Positions 26,641 through 36,343 of a stretch of DNA of 52,063 nt are shown here, piece after piece. Under the pieces are notes generated by a model. The model ran no database searches. It saw only the letters and a program-made list of their open reading frames with translations, and was not told the origin of the DNA. Position 1 is the stretch's first letter. The number at the start of each line of letters is the position of its first letter. The translations under genes were made by a program, and so were the position numbers. Source of the DNA: CAYFMP01 sp964344215 (GTDB lineage: Bacteria > Pseudomonadota > Alphaproteobacteria > Rhodospirillales > Casp-alpha2); assembly GCA_964344215.1 (NCBI GenBank), contig CAYFMP010000021.1, positions 1 through 52,063 of the forward strand. Reading direction: 5' to 3'.

Positions 26641-29088
26641 ATGGCCAAGGAACTGCCTACACAGGCCCGGGTGGTTGTTATCGGCGGCGGTGTCGTCGGC
26701 TGTTCGATCGCCTATCACCTGACCAAGATCGGCTGGCAGGACGTCGTGTTGTTGGAGCGCAAGCAACTGACCTGCGGCACCACCTGGCACGCGGCCGGCC
26801 TGATCGGGCAGCTGCGCGGTTCTCAGAATATGACCAAGCTCGCCAAGTACACGGCAGAGCTCTACACCGGCCTGGAACAAGAGACCGGACAAGCGACCGG
26901 CTTCAAGCAGAACGGTTCGTTGACCATAGCCGTCAATGAGGAGCGTTTCGAGGAATTGAAGCGCAACGCCTCGATGGCCAAGGTCTTCGACCTGCAAGTC
27001 GACGTAATCGAGCCTGCGCAGGTCAAGGAAATGTATCCGCTCCTCAACACGGAGGACGTCATCGGCGCCACCTTCATACCGTCCGACGGCCAGGGCAACC
27101 CGGCCGACATCACCATGGCCCTGGCCAAGGGCGCGCGCCAGGGCGGGGCCCAGATCTTCGAGCAGACCAAGGTGACGCGGATTCTGCACGACGGCGACAA
27201 GACGACCGGCGTCGAAACCGAACGCGGCGAGATCAAAGCCGATTTCGTCGTCCTCGCCGGCGGCATGTGGTCGCGCGACCTGGCGGCGGCGGCCGGCGTC
27301 AACGTGCCGCTGCACGCTTGCGAGCATTTCTACATGGTGACCGAGCCGTTCGAGGGAGTGACGCCGGGGCTGCCGGTGTTTCGTGATTACGACGCCTGCG
27401 CCTACTATAAGGAAGACGCCGGCAAGATCCTGCTCGGTGCTTTCGAGCCGGTTGCCAAGCCGTGGGGAATGGACGGCATCCCCGAGGACTTCTGTTTCGA
27501 CCAGTTGGCCGACGACTTCGATCACTTCGAGCCGATCCTGGAGAAAGCCATCCACCGGATGCCGGCGCTGGAGACGGCGGGTATCCAGACGTTCTTCAAC
27601 GGACCGGAGAGTTTCACGCCCGACGACCGCTACCATCTGGGCGAGACGCCGGAACTGAAGAACCTGTTCGTCGCCACCGGCTTCAACTCCATCGGCATCC
27701 AGTCGGCCGGCGGCGTCGGGCGGGTGATCTCCGAATGGATGCGCGACGGTCATCCTCCGGCCGATCTCTGGGAGGTCGACGTCCGTCGTAACCTGCCGTT
27801 CCAGGGCAACAAGACGTATCTGCATGATCGCGTCACCGAGGGCTTGGGGCTGCTCTATGCCATGCACTGGCCGTTTCGACAGTTCGAGACTTCGAGGAAC
27901 GTGCGCAGGTCGCCTTTCTACGAGCGTCTCAAGGAGCGCCGGGCCTGCTTCGGCGAAGTCGCCGGCTGGGAGCGCCCCAACTGGTATGCGCCGGAAGGTG
28001 TCGAGCCCGTCTACGAATACTCCTGGTTCCGCCAGAACTGGTTCGAACATTCGGCGGCCGAGCACCGGGCAGTCAGAGAAGAAGTCGGCTTATTCGATCA
28101 GACCTCGTTCGCCAAGTTCCTGCTTCGCGGCGCCGACGCCGAGCGCGTTCTGAACAACGTTTGCGCCAACAACGTCGCCGTCGAACCGGGCCGCGTCGTC
28201 TACACCCAATGGCTCAACGAACGCGGCGGTATCGAGGCCGATCTCACCGTAACCCGGCTGGCGTCCGACGTATACATGGTCGTCACCGCCGCCACCCAGC
28301 AGATCAAGGATTTCCACTGGTTGCAATCGCACATCCCGGACGACGCCCGCGCCGTTCTTTCCGACGTGACCTCGTCGATGGCCGTGCTCGGCGTCATGGG
28401 ACCAAAGGCGCGCCAGTTGCTGGCGACGGTGACCGACGCCGACATGTCGGGCGACGCCTTCGCGTTCGCCACCTCGAAGGAAATCGATATCGGCTACGCG
28501 CCGGTGCGGGCGTCGCGGATCACCTATATGGGCGAACTCGGTTGGGAACTTTACATACCGACCGAGTTCGCGCTCGGTGTCTACGACCGCATCGTCGAGG
28601 CCGGCGCCGATGCCGGGCTGGTCCACTCCGGTATGCATGCCATGAATTCGCTGCGTATCGAAAAAGCCTATCGCCATTGGAGCCACGACATTACCGACGA
28701 GGACAGTCCCGTCGAAGCCGGACTGTCGTTCGCCGTCGCCTGGGACAAGAACGGCGGTTTCATCGGGCGCGACGCCGTTCTCAAGCAACGTGAGGAAGGC
28801 GTCACAAAGCGCCTCGTCCAGTTCCTTCTGAAAGATCCCGAACCGCTGCTCTATCACAACGAGCCGATCTGGCGCGACGGCGAGATCGTCGGTTACGTAA
28901 CCTCCGGCATGTACGGTCACACGCTGGGCGGCGCCATCGGTCTCGGCTATGTCAACAACGCCGATGGTGTCGACGCGGCTTTCGTCAACGAAGGTACCTA
29001 TGAGATCGAGATCGCTGGCCGGAAGGTGGCGGCCGAGGCATCGCTGAAGCCGCTCTACGATGCCAAGAGCGAGCGAATTAAGGCCTAG
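26641..29088 (+). CDS. FAD-dependent oxidoreductase with GcvT domain (dimethylglycine/sarcosine dehydrogenase family)
   Basis: An 815-residue two-part enzyme. The first half is a DAO-type FAD domain: dinucleotide motif VVVIGGGVVGCSIAYHL (residues 12-28), the covalent-FAD-like TCGTTWHAAGLIGQLRG region with the conserved His, and FVATGFNSIGIQSAGGVGRV closing the FAD site. The second half (from about 420) is a GcvT tetrahydrofolate-binding aminomethyltransferase domain with SWFRQNWFEHSAAEHRAVRE, LFDQTSFAKFLLRG and GELGWELYIPTE. Such fusions oxidatively demethylate dimethylglycine, sarcosine or related N-methylated compounds, passing formaldehyde to folate. ATG 26641 has GGAG nine bases upstream, whereas the in-frame ATG at 26632 abuts it. 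The exact substrate is not decided. Confidence 0.9.
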   Translation: MAKELPTQARVVVIGGGVVGCSIAYHLTKIGWQDVVLLERKQLTCGTTWHAAGLIGQLRGSQNMTKLAKYTAELYTGLEQETGQATGFKQNGSLTIAVNEERFEELKRNASMAKVFDLQVDVIEPAQVKEMYPLLNTEDVIGATFIPSDGQGNPADITMALAKGARQGGAQIFEQTKVTRILHDGDKTTGVETERGEIKADFVVLAGGMWSRDLAAAAGVNVPLHACEHFYMVTEPFEGVTPGLPVFRDYDACAYYKEDAGKILLGAFEPVAKPWGMDGIPEDFCFDQLADDFDHFEPILEKAIHRMPALETAGIQTFFNGPESFTPDDRYHLGETPELKNLFVATGFNSIGIQSAGGVGRVISEWMRDGHPPADLWEVDVRRNLPFQGNKTYLHDRVTEGLGLLYAMHWPFRQFETSRNVRRSPFYERLKERRACFGEVAGWERPNWYAPEGVEPVYEYSWFRQNWFEHSAAEHRAVREEVGLFDQTSFAKFLLRGADAERVLNNVCANNVAVEPGRVVYTQWLNERGGIEADLTVTRLASDVYMVVTAATQQIKDFHWLQSHIPDDARAVLSDVTSSMAVLGVMGPKARQLLATVTDADMSGDAFAFATSKEIDIGYAPVRASRITYMGELGWELYIPTEFALGVYDRIVEAGADAGLVHSGMHAMNSLRIEKAYRHWSHDITDEDSPVEAGLSFAVAWDKNGGFIGRDAVLKQREEGVTKRLVQFLLKDPEPLLYHNEPIWRDGEIVGYVTSGMYGHTLGGAIGLGYVNNADGVDAAFVNEGTYEIEIAGRKVAAEASLKPLYDAKSERIKA

Positions 29089-29169
29089 AATCGCTTCTCC
29101 TGAGGGCGTTCGTGGCCTATTGTAGCGGTTGTCACACTGGCGGAGGCCCCGTCGGGAAGGGGAAATTTT

Positions 29170-30372
29170 TTGGCCAACGAAACCAATCTCGACGAACTTG
29201 TCGTTCAAAAGGCGCCGCCCGGCTCCGAACTCCTGAAACGCTTGCAGTTGATGGAAGGGCAGACGAGTCCCGCTTACACGACCCTGCTACTGCTATCGGT
29301 CGGAGTGTTGCCGTTGTCGGAAGCGGAAGACGTGTTCTGGAGGGATTTCGATAAAGCCATCTGGAACTACAAGGAGCGCTATAACGCCGCCATCTACGAG
29401 ATTTCCCCGGCCGACCGCGCCTTTCTGGTCAAGGTCACCGACGCCAACCAGGTTCGCATTCTGTCCGACCTGAAAGTGGAAATCCTACGCCTGATTCAGT
29501 CGTACTTCCCGGAAAACTTCGGCATGATCGACCAGTCCCGTCTGCTGAGGACGATCGATCTCCGCTTCAAACTGAGCCAGGCCATCCGTTTCCTTGAGAA
29601 GCTCGCCGAGATGCCTGGTATGGGAGCTGACAAGGGACCGAGACTACGACGCTTGCAGGAAGAAGACATCAGCCGCGTCCTGAAGATGAACAAGGATGTG
29701 GGATCGAAGGAGTTCGTGCGGATTTTCGTCCAACATCAGAGCATCGCCATGATCCAACCGGGCAACCCGCCGCTCGAGGTCATGAAGGAATATTTCATCG
29801 CCATGGGAGCGCTGAAAAAGCACGTATTCGATGATGTCGAGTTGCGCGGCAGCGGCAACCTTTTCAATCAGTTGACCATCACCTTGGATCAGGTGTTGAT
29901 GAAGTCGTTCGGCGAAGTCAATCCGGGCCGCGCCAAGTGCTCCATCAATTTGAACGTGGAAACCGTCTTCACAAAAGCCTTCGAGTCGTTCCTGGGCCGC
30001 GGGCAGGAAGACGCCTTCGCCAACATCGTGTTCGAGTTCCGCCAGTCCAACATCCTGCAGCACTTCGACGAATACGAGGTGGCGAGCGAACTGATCCGCT
30101 CCAAAGGCGGCACCATCGCCGTCGACGCCATCTATCCGGAAGCGCTCGGCATCGTCAATTTGGCCCGTCTCAACGCCAATATGGCGAAGGTGTTCTGGCG
30201 GCCCGGAGCCGATGTCGCACTGCCGGCCCACAAGCAGGACATCGCCGAGATCCAGAAATCAGGGACCGTTATCGTCATGGCCCGGGTCGACGAGGAAGCC
30301 GGCATCGAAATCGGCCACCAACTCGGCATCACCATGTACCAGGGGTTCCTGGTCGACGGCATGCTGAAATAA
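29170..30372 (+). CDS. Degenerate EAL-domain protein
   Basis: A 400-residue cytosolic protein. Its last 150 residues follow the EAL fold of c-di-GMP phosphodiesterases: SINLNVETVFTKAFESFL, FEFRQSNI, SKGGTIAVDAIYPEALGI, VNLARLNANMAKVFWRP, TVIVMARVDEEAG and LGITMYQGFLVDG match its successive strands. The EAL motif and most metal-binding acidic residues are missing, so it is probably a binding or scaffold protein rather than an enzyme. The N-terminal 220 residues are helical and unrecognised. The start is TTG at 29170, with the strong ribosome site AAGGGGAAA before it. It lies 81 bases after the oxidoreductase gene and may be co-transcribed. Confidence 0.7.
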   Translation: MANETNLDELVVQKAPPGSELLKRLQLMEGQTSPAYTTLLLLSVGVLPLSEAEDVFWRDFDKAIWNYKERYNAAIYEISPADRAFLVKVTDANQVRILSDLKVEILRLIQSYFPENFGMIDQSRLLRTIDLRFKLSQAIRFLEKLAEMPGMGADKGPRLRRLQEEDISRVLKMNKDVGSKEFVRIFVQHQSIAMIQPGNPPLEVMKEYFIAMGALKKHVFDDVELRGSGNLFNQLTITLDQVLMKSFGEVNPGRAKCSINLNVETVFTKAFESFLGRGQEDAFANIVFEFRQSNILQHFDEYEVASELIRSKGGTIAVDAIYPEALGIVNLARLNANMAKVFWRPGADVALPAHKQDIAEIQKSGTVIVMARVDEEAGIEIGHQLGITMYQGFLVDGMLK

Positions 30373-30627
30373 CGGACGGTCTCAAGACCCGGTATCGGTT
30401 AGCGCAAATGACGCGGCCGTGACCGCGGCACGGCGACGACTTCCACTCCACCTCCGAAACCAAGACACAGGATCAATCGCCGTAAGGCGCGACGAAACTC
30501 ATTCATGTTTTTCCTCCCGAGATCAGTGGAGTGAAGTGCGTTGAGCATCAGTTGAACCGATCGGCATGACCTCGGGATGACCGTATCGTGTCATTCGTGT
30601 GGTATTTTGCACTGTGGAGGAAAACGC

Positions 30628-31914
30628 ATGGCCACAACCAACGGCCCCGTCGGCGACGGCTGCTTCGTCACCCATCTCGAATGCTCTGAAACCGGCGAGC
30701 ACAACCCGAGCGGCGTTGCGGCCGGCGTATCGGCGACCGGCGCGCCGCTGCTGGTCCGCTATGACCTCGATGCGATATCCCGGGCTGTCTCGAAGCGGGC
30801 GCTCGCCACCCGTTCCGCGGATTTGTGGCGCTACCGCGAGTTCCTGCCTTATCCCGATGCCTCCCATGTCGTCAGCCTGGGCGAGCAGATGACGCCGCTG
30901 ATCGCGCTGCCGCGAACGTGTCGGCGATTGGGCGGCGGCGACATCATCGTCAAGGACGAGGGCCGGCTGCCGACCGGCTCCTTCAAGGCCCGTGGCATGG
31001 CTCTAGCCGTTACCATGGCGAGGGCATTCGGTGTTGAGCGGATCGCCATGCCGACGGCCGGCAACGCCGGCGGCGCGGCAGCCGCCTATGCGGCGCGAGC
31101 CGGAATGGAGTGTTTCGTCTTCACGCCGGCCGACACGCCCGAGGTGACGATCCGCGAAATCGGTCTGCTCGGCGCACGCGTTTTCCGGGTCGACGGCATT
31201 ATCAGCGACTGCAACGCCGTCGTTGCCGGCGGCATGGGGACGATGGGTTGGTACGACATGACCACCCTTCGCGAGCCCTACCGCATCGAGGGCAAGAAGA
31301 CCATGGGTTTGGAATTGGCGGAACAACTGGATTGGAGCTTGCCCGACGCCATTTTCTATCCGACCGGAGGCGGTACCGGCCTGATCGGTATGTGGAAGGC
31401 GTTCAAGGAGTTGGCCGCGATCGGTTGGCTCGAATGCGGGTTGCCGCGCATGGTTGCCGTGCAATCGACCGGCTGCGGGCCCATCGTCAAGGCCTTCGAG
31501 ACGGGAGCGCGGGAAGTCGCTGAACCCTGGGCCGACGTGCGGACGGAGATCCACGGGGTGCGTGTGCCGAAACCACTGGGCGATCGGCTTATCCTCGACA
31601 CCCTCTATGAAAGCAAAGGCTTCGCCGAGGCCGTTTCCGACGCCGACGCCGCGGAGGTCCGCGAGCGGACAGCGACCGAAGATGGCGTTCATCTATGTCC
31701 GGAAGGAGCGGCTTGCTTGGCCGCCTATACCCAGGCCCTGGAGGCGGGAAAGATCGGCCGCGAGGCGAAGGTCGTCGTATTCAACTCGGCAAGCGGCCTG
31801 AAATCGCCGATGCCGCCGGTGGAGACACGTCTCGATACCGAGGCGCCGATCGATTATGCCGGCCTGGAAACGGGTGCCATCAACCCTGTAGGCAACTCAC
31901 AAGATTCTGAATAG
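30628..31914 (+). CDS. Threonine-synthase-like PLP enzyme
   Basis: A 428-residue fold-type II PLP enzyme. The cofactor Lys sits in PTGSFKARGMALAVTMARA (near residues 120-138), the phosphate-binding loop is YPTGGGTGLIGMWKAF, and the Ala/Asn motif is PTAGNAGGAAAAYAARAG. The opening CFVTHLECSETGEHNPSGVA resembles the zinc-ribbon-like start of threonine synthases that lack a C-terminal ACT domain, although only some Cys remain. It could be threonine synthase or a related beta-replacement or ammonia-lyase enzyme; with the GcvT oxidoreductase nearby, a role in amino-acid catabolism is possible. ATG 30628 has GGAGG eight bases before it. An extra frame upstream is unlikely. Confidence 0.85.
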   Translation: MATTNGPVGDGCFVTHLECSETGEHNPSGVAAGVSATGAPLLVRYDLDAISRAVSKRALATRSADLWRYREFLPYPDASHVVSLGEQMTPLIALPRTCRRLGGGDIIVKDEGRLPTGSFKARGMALAVTMARAFGVERIAMPTAGNAGGAAAAYAARAGMECFVFTPADTPEVTIREIGLLGARVFRVDGIISDCNAVVAGGMGTMGWYDMTTLREPYRIEGKKTMGLELAEQLDWSLPDAIFYPTGGGTGLIGMWKAFKELAAIGWLECGLPRMVAVQSTGCGPIVKAFETGAREVAEPWADVRTEIHGVRVPKPLGDRLILDTLYESKGFAEAVSDADAAEVRERTATEDGVHLCPEGAACLAAYTQALEAGKIGREAKVVVFNSASGLKSPMPPVETRLDTEAPIDYAGLETGAINPVGNSQDSE

Positions 31915-31915
31915 A

Positions 31916-31927
31916 CTGGTATACCAG
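31916..31927. promoter_or_regulatory. Perfect palindrome CTGGTATACCAG
   Basis: A 12-bp palindrome of the TGGTnnACCA type bound by many GntR (FadR-subfamily) regulators. It lies just after the threonine-synthase-like stop and 44 bases before the broken OsmC-like gene. No GntR gene is in the window. Confidence 0.5.
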
Positions 31928-31970
31928 AGACCAGCCATCATAAGCTGGCTCAACAAATCGGGAGGAGATC

Positions 31971-32339
31971 ATGTCGAATTTTCGCATACCGATCAGACGC
32001 CAGTTCGTTCACGGGACCGACGCCGTTGGAGATGGCCCTTTCCTCGCTGATGGGGTGCGAGGGAGTGATCATCAACCGCTGCGCCGAGGCCATGAGATTC
32101 AAGTATTCGTCCGTCCACATGGAAGCCGACGGCGAGGTCGACCAACGCGGTTCCAGGGGCGTTCAAGGCGTCCGGCCCTACTTCAACTGGGTTAATTGAA
32201 AATCCGCGTCAAGACTTCCGAAACACCTGAACGTTTGGCCAAACTCGCCAGGAACGTCGAATACCGTTGCCCGGTTGTGAACCTGTTCCGGGAGGCCGAC
32301 GTCAAGGTCGAGGCCAACTGGGTGTTGGTCCCGGAGTAG
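31971..32339 (+). pseudogene. Broken OsmC-family gene
   Basis: An OsmC/Ohr-type redox protein in pieces. It starts after a GGGAGGAGA ribosome site with SNFRIPIRRQFVHGTDAV, then about 25 residues of the family are missing. The frame changes near 32025 to ELALSS-type sequence (LEMALSSLMGCEGVIINRCA, holding the first redox Cys) and runs to VQGVRPYFNWVN, where a TGA (32197) stops it. One extra T there would continue VNLKIRVKTSETPERLAKLA and YRCPVVNLFRE (second Cys) to the TAG at 32337. An internal deletion plus a frameshift make a functional product unlikely unless both are sequencing errors. Confidence 0.75.
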
Positions 32340-32723
32340 AACTCGAAGCTACCTGTGTACGGTACTCGGGGCACCGAGCCGGCAGCGTTCGGCGTTGCGG
32401 GACAAGGCGGCGGCTGGAACCGCATTACCCGGAAGAAAATCCGATTGTCTCTTAACGGCGTACCCAGTACTTAATAGAGACGATACCTCCGCCCGGGTCC
32501 TCGAGGGCCAACGCACGGGTGGGAGCGGGACCCTCCCAAGGCCGCTTCGTGGATGCAACGCCCCGTCCGTGAAGAAAAAATGGGGAGGGCCCTGAACGAT
32601 CGAGTCCGCAAGAGGGGTGCGGGCGAGGGCCCCGATAATGGATTTCTTTCTAATGAGATTCCTGGGAATGCGGTTCTCGCGTCGGCGGCGGGGGAACCGT
32701 CGGTAAACTTAGGGAGAGCAATC
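32340..32723. other. 384-bp region without a recognised gene
   Basis: There is no protein-like frame with a ribosome site before 32724. The stretch GGGAGCGGGACCCTCCC near 32520 could fold, but no T-run follows. It probably holds the leader of the gene at 32724 and debris from the OsmC-like gene. Confidence 0.5.
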
Positions 32724-33155
32724 ATGATCGATCATAAGACCGAGACCCAGCCTCTATGGGACATACCCGAGACGGAGTTGATCGAGTTCGTTCAGGCGTA
32801 CGATGATGGCTGTCGGGTTGCCAAGCGAGGCCTCGAGGCCTCGCCGATGGTGATTCGCAAATTCGATATCGGACCGGATGAGGTGATGTCGTTTACCAAT
32901 CATGTGCAGGGCAATCGGGCGATGACAGCCTTTCATTTCCATCCGGAATTTCCGATTGTCGAGCGCTGTTCCTATATGGAGCGCCACGAGGAAGGGCATG
33001 CGCTTGCAGCCCAGATGGAAAACCGCCATCGAGCCGACCGTCGTCTCATGCGAAGTCATTGGCAACAGCGAATTGGAAACGCCGGGCGCGGCCTGATGGC
33101 GTCGATGGTTGGCGTGGCGATGCTGTTCGGCAGCCACGGTTCGGTGGCTCGCTAA
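32724..33155 (+). CDS. Unknown 143-residue protein
   Basis: An unrecognised protein. The N-terminal 95 residues are soluble and acidic (ETQPLWDIPETELIEFVQAY near the start), with a His-rich patch HFHPEFPIVERCSYMERHEE in the middle. The tail ends in a possible membrane segment (GLMASMVGVAMLFGSHGS). ATG 32724 has GGGAG eight bases before it and begins a sharp rise in protein-like composition; the frame extends upstream without support. It converges on the sensor kinase at 33172. The His/Cys-rich middle may bind metal, which is inference. Confidence 0.6.
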   Translation: MIDHKTETQPLWDIPETELIEFVQAYDDGCRVAKRGLEASPMVIRKFDIGPDEVMSFTNHVQGNRAMTAFHFHPEFPIVERCSYMERHEEGHALAAQMENRHRADRRLMRSHWQQRIGNAGRGLMASMVGVAMLFGSHGSVAR

Positions 33156-33171
33156 GCGTCCGGCCGCCAAC

Positions 33172-36142
33172 TCAACTGCTTTGGATCGTGCGGTTCGCTG
33201 GAAACCGCACCGAAACCGTGGTTCCGCGACCTGGCGCGCTGTTGATCTCAAGGTTTCCGCCGTGCAACTCGGTGAGTGACTTGGATAGCGGCAACCCCAG
33301 ACCGGTTCCTTCGTGACCGCGTGTCAAACTATCGGCGACCTGACCGAAGGGTTCGAGTATCAATGGCAGATGTTCCGGCGAGATGCCGACGCCGGTATCC
33401 GTGACTGTCAGGGTCATGCCATTGTGGGCATCGACGCCGGCATCGATATCCACTTCCCCTCCGCGCGGCGTAAACTTGACGGCATTGGTAAGAAGATTGA
33501 GAACGATCTGCTTAACGTACCGGATGTCGGCGTGAAGCATGGGCATATCATCCGGCACGCTGTCAGTGAGCGTTAGGCCTGCGGCCCGGGCGCGATCGGC
33601 GACCATCCGAAGGCAAGGAGTAACGGCGCCGCGAATGTCGAAATCGCTCTCTTCGAGTTGTGCCTCGCCGGCTTCGATTTTCGAGATGTCGAGAATATCG
33701 GCGATCAGTTCGAGAAGATGGGTCCCGGCATTCCGTATGTCCTCGGCGTAGCCGATGTACCTTTCGTCGCCAAGCGGTCCGAAAACCTCCGATTTCATGG
33801 TTTCCGAGAAACCGATGATGGAGTTCAGCGGCGTTCTCAGTTCGTGGCTCATATTGGCCAGGAACTCGGTCTTGGCGCGGTTCGCACGTTCGGCGTACTC
33901 AAGGGCGGCGAGACGATCGGCCTCGGCGCGCTTGAGTTCGGTGACGTCGTGCAGGATACCGATTGATCTCGTGGAATGACCGGTATCGTCCATTACCGGT
34001 TCGCCGATCTCGCGCACGTGACGAACTTCTCCATCGGGTCGGACAATGCGGTAGCCGATGTCGAGCTGCCACGGTTGGTTCTGTCCTCCACCGGCGCGAC
34101 GGGCGTTCTCTTCCATCGCGTTCAGGTATTCGGCGCGGTCGCCGGGATGAACCCGTTTGGCGAATTCCTCGAAGGTGGCGGCCTTGCCCAGAACTTGGTC
34201 CGGCGTCAGACCAAGGATACGGGCCATTTCGTCGGAGCAGTAAGTCATGCGCTCCTCGATCTCGTCCCATTCCCAGTGTCCGAGCTTCGCCAAGCCGACC
34301 GCTTCTTGAAAGAGCGCCTCGCTCCTTTTCAAACGACTCTCGATTTCCTTGCGCTCGGTGATGTCGAGAAACGTGCCCACGGTCTTGATGAAGCGCCCAT
34401 CCCCATCCCAGACTGGTTCCGATATCTCCGAGACGTGCCGAATTTTTCCGTCAGCACGGACGATCCGGTATTCCGATTCCAAAAGGCCGATGGCGTGCGG
34501 AGCGTTCTCGCACTTGGCGGACCAAGCGATCACTGCTTCCCTGTAGCTCTTGCGATCATCAGGATGAACCCACTGCAAGTCGTCTTCCCAGGTGGTGGCG
34601 GAGGCGAAATAGGCTTCCGGCGTCGTTCCATGGATACGGGCGTATTCGCTGGAGCACGAGATCATCCGATCCCCGATCTCATCCCACTGCCAGTGACCGA
34701 GCTTGGCCAGTTTGGCCGCTTGTTCGTAGAGCGCTTCGCTTTCCTTCAACGCCGCATCGGCCTTATTGAGTTCGGTGATTTCCGTGGCCAGGGTTGCAAT
34801 ACCTCCGTCCGGCAGGCGTTGGCCGTGGATATAGAGGCAGATTCCGTCCTGGCGCATCAGTTCAAACGGTTCACCGGGATTGCGGTGCCTTTCCAATCGT
34901 TGCGCGATCCACTTCTCTTCCCGGCCGACGGCCTCCGGTATCAGGTTCCTGGCGACGGCGGCGCGCAGGAATTCCTCGAACCTCGTCCCGGGGACCGAGA
35001 ACTCGGGTAAAGCCTCGTTGTATTCGCGGTACTTACGGTTGCCGAACACCAAGCGTTCCTCTGCATCGTGGATGGCCACCGATTCGGAAAGCGCATCGAT
35101 GGCCGCCAGCAGCCGCAACGAGGTCGTCTCCGATCGCTTGCGTTCGGTGACGTCCTGTAGGGTGCCGCTGGATCCGGTCAGGCGGCCGTGACGGTCGTGC
35201 ACCGCCACTCCGGTCCCAACCACGGTGCGAACCGATCCGTCCGGGCGGACGATTCGGTATTCGACGGAGTAGGCCTCTCCGTGTTCCACATGGTAGGCGA
35301 TCTTTTCGAGGACGAGCTCGCGGTCGTCGGGATGAATCCGTTCGTTATACGCTTCGAACGTGAGTTCTCCCTGGTTCGGATCGAGCCCCAGAATCCGAAA
35401 GATCTCATCCGACCACGTGAACTGGTCGGCTTCCCGGTCGTACCTCCAACTGCCCAGACGCGCGACTCGTTGCGCCTGGGTTAGACCGGCCACCGTACTC
35501 TCGAGTTGTTCGACGAGTGGGGTGCCGAGCCGGCTGAACAGGATCATTCCCAGCACGAGGATCACCAAACCGCCCGCCATGGTCAAAGCGGCGGCTTTCT
35601 GGAATGGCCGGCGTATTTCCTCGAGATCGACTTTTGCGACAATGCCGAGATCGGTTGTGCGGATCGCCTCATAGGCGGCCAGAACACGGTTGCCGGCGAA
35701 ATCGGTCGCGATGACGGTACCCGACTNNNNNNNNNNGGCCCCGCAGGGCGCGCCGCATCGGTTCGACAAGCGGCGAATCGAAGGGTACCGGCTCAAGCTT
35801 CTCCTGGTTTCTCAAGTGACGGCTGACGATGAAAACGATGACGTCGCCTTGGCGCCGGCCGATCATGATGTCGCCGCTCTCGCCGAAACCGGCCGAATCT
35901 AGGTAACCGCTCTCGATCTGCTTGATGATGATGGGTTTCGCCGCCACCGGATCGTTCTCCGGATGCTCGTGGAGAGCGATGGCCTCGATGACGCGCGCTT
36001 GGTTTTCGGCCAGAACCGAGAGTTGGTTGCGCCGCTCGTCGAATGCGGCCGCGTAGAGCAGCCACATGGACAGCGCCGCAACCAAGACGACGACACCGGC
36101 CATGATTCCCAAGAGAATCAAGAGTCGGTTTCGGAAACTCAC
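33172..36142 (-). CDS. Membrane sensor histidine kinase with at least three PAS domains, split by an assembly gap
   Basis: A large sensor kinase of about 985 residues. A first membrane helix (LLILLGIMAGVVVLVAALSM, residues 7-26) is followed by a periplasmic sensor region that spans the N gap at 35727-35736. A second helix (LTMAGGLVILVLGMILF) leads into repeated PAS-PAC units, each ending in a DVTERKR- or DITERKE-type linker. There are about four: the starts AQRVARLGSWRYD, AAKLAKLGHWQWD and AVGLAKLGHWEWD, plus one less typical. The kinase core is FLANMSHELRTPLNSIIGFS (phospho-His) and an ATPase with NLLTNAVKFTPRGG and GTGLGLPLSKSL. The last three PAS share near-identical openings, suggesting internal duplication. 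The frame across the gap is presumed. Confidence 0.88.
35727..35736. other. Assembly gap of ten Ns
   Basis: A fixed-length N run inside the periplasmic sensor region of the PAS kinase gene. Confidence 0.99.
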
Positions 36143-36343
36143 CCCGAATTTCCCTAATTCGGCCTGGCAACTGGAACCAGAACCAACGGTTTTCCCACGT
36201 CGCCTGATATGCTACCGGGGCGTAGAGCTTTTGCAACGTAGAAATGAGCGACGATCCGGGGTTAGGGTTGAGAGGAAAGATGATGCCGTATGATGGCCGG
36301 ATGGCGGCCGTGGTGGTGGTCGTGTGAGACGGTCAACGCGGCG

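Noticed and set aside
26542..28065. A long antisense frame across the FAD/GcvT gene
   Set aside because: A shadow of a well-supported large enzyme; no ribosome site or protein-like motifs.
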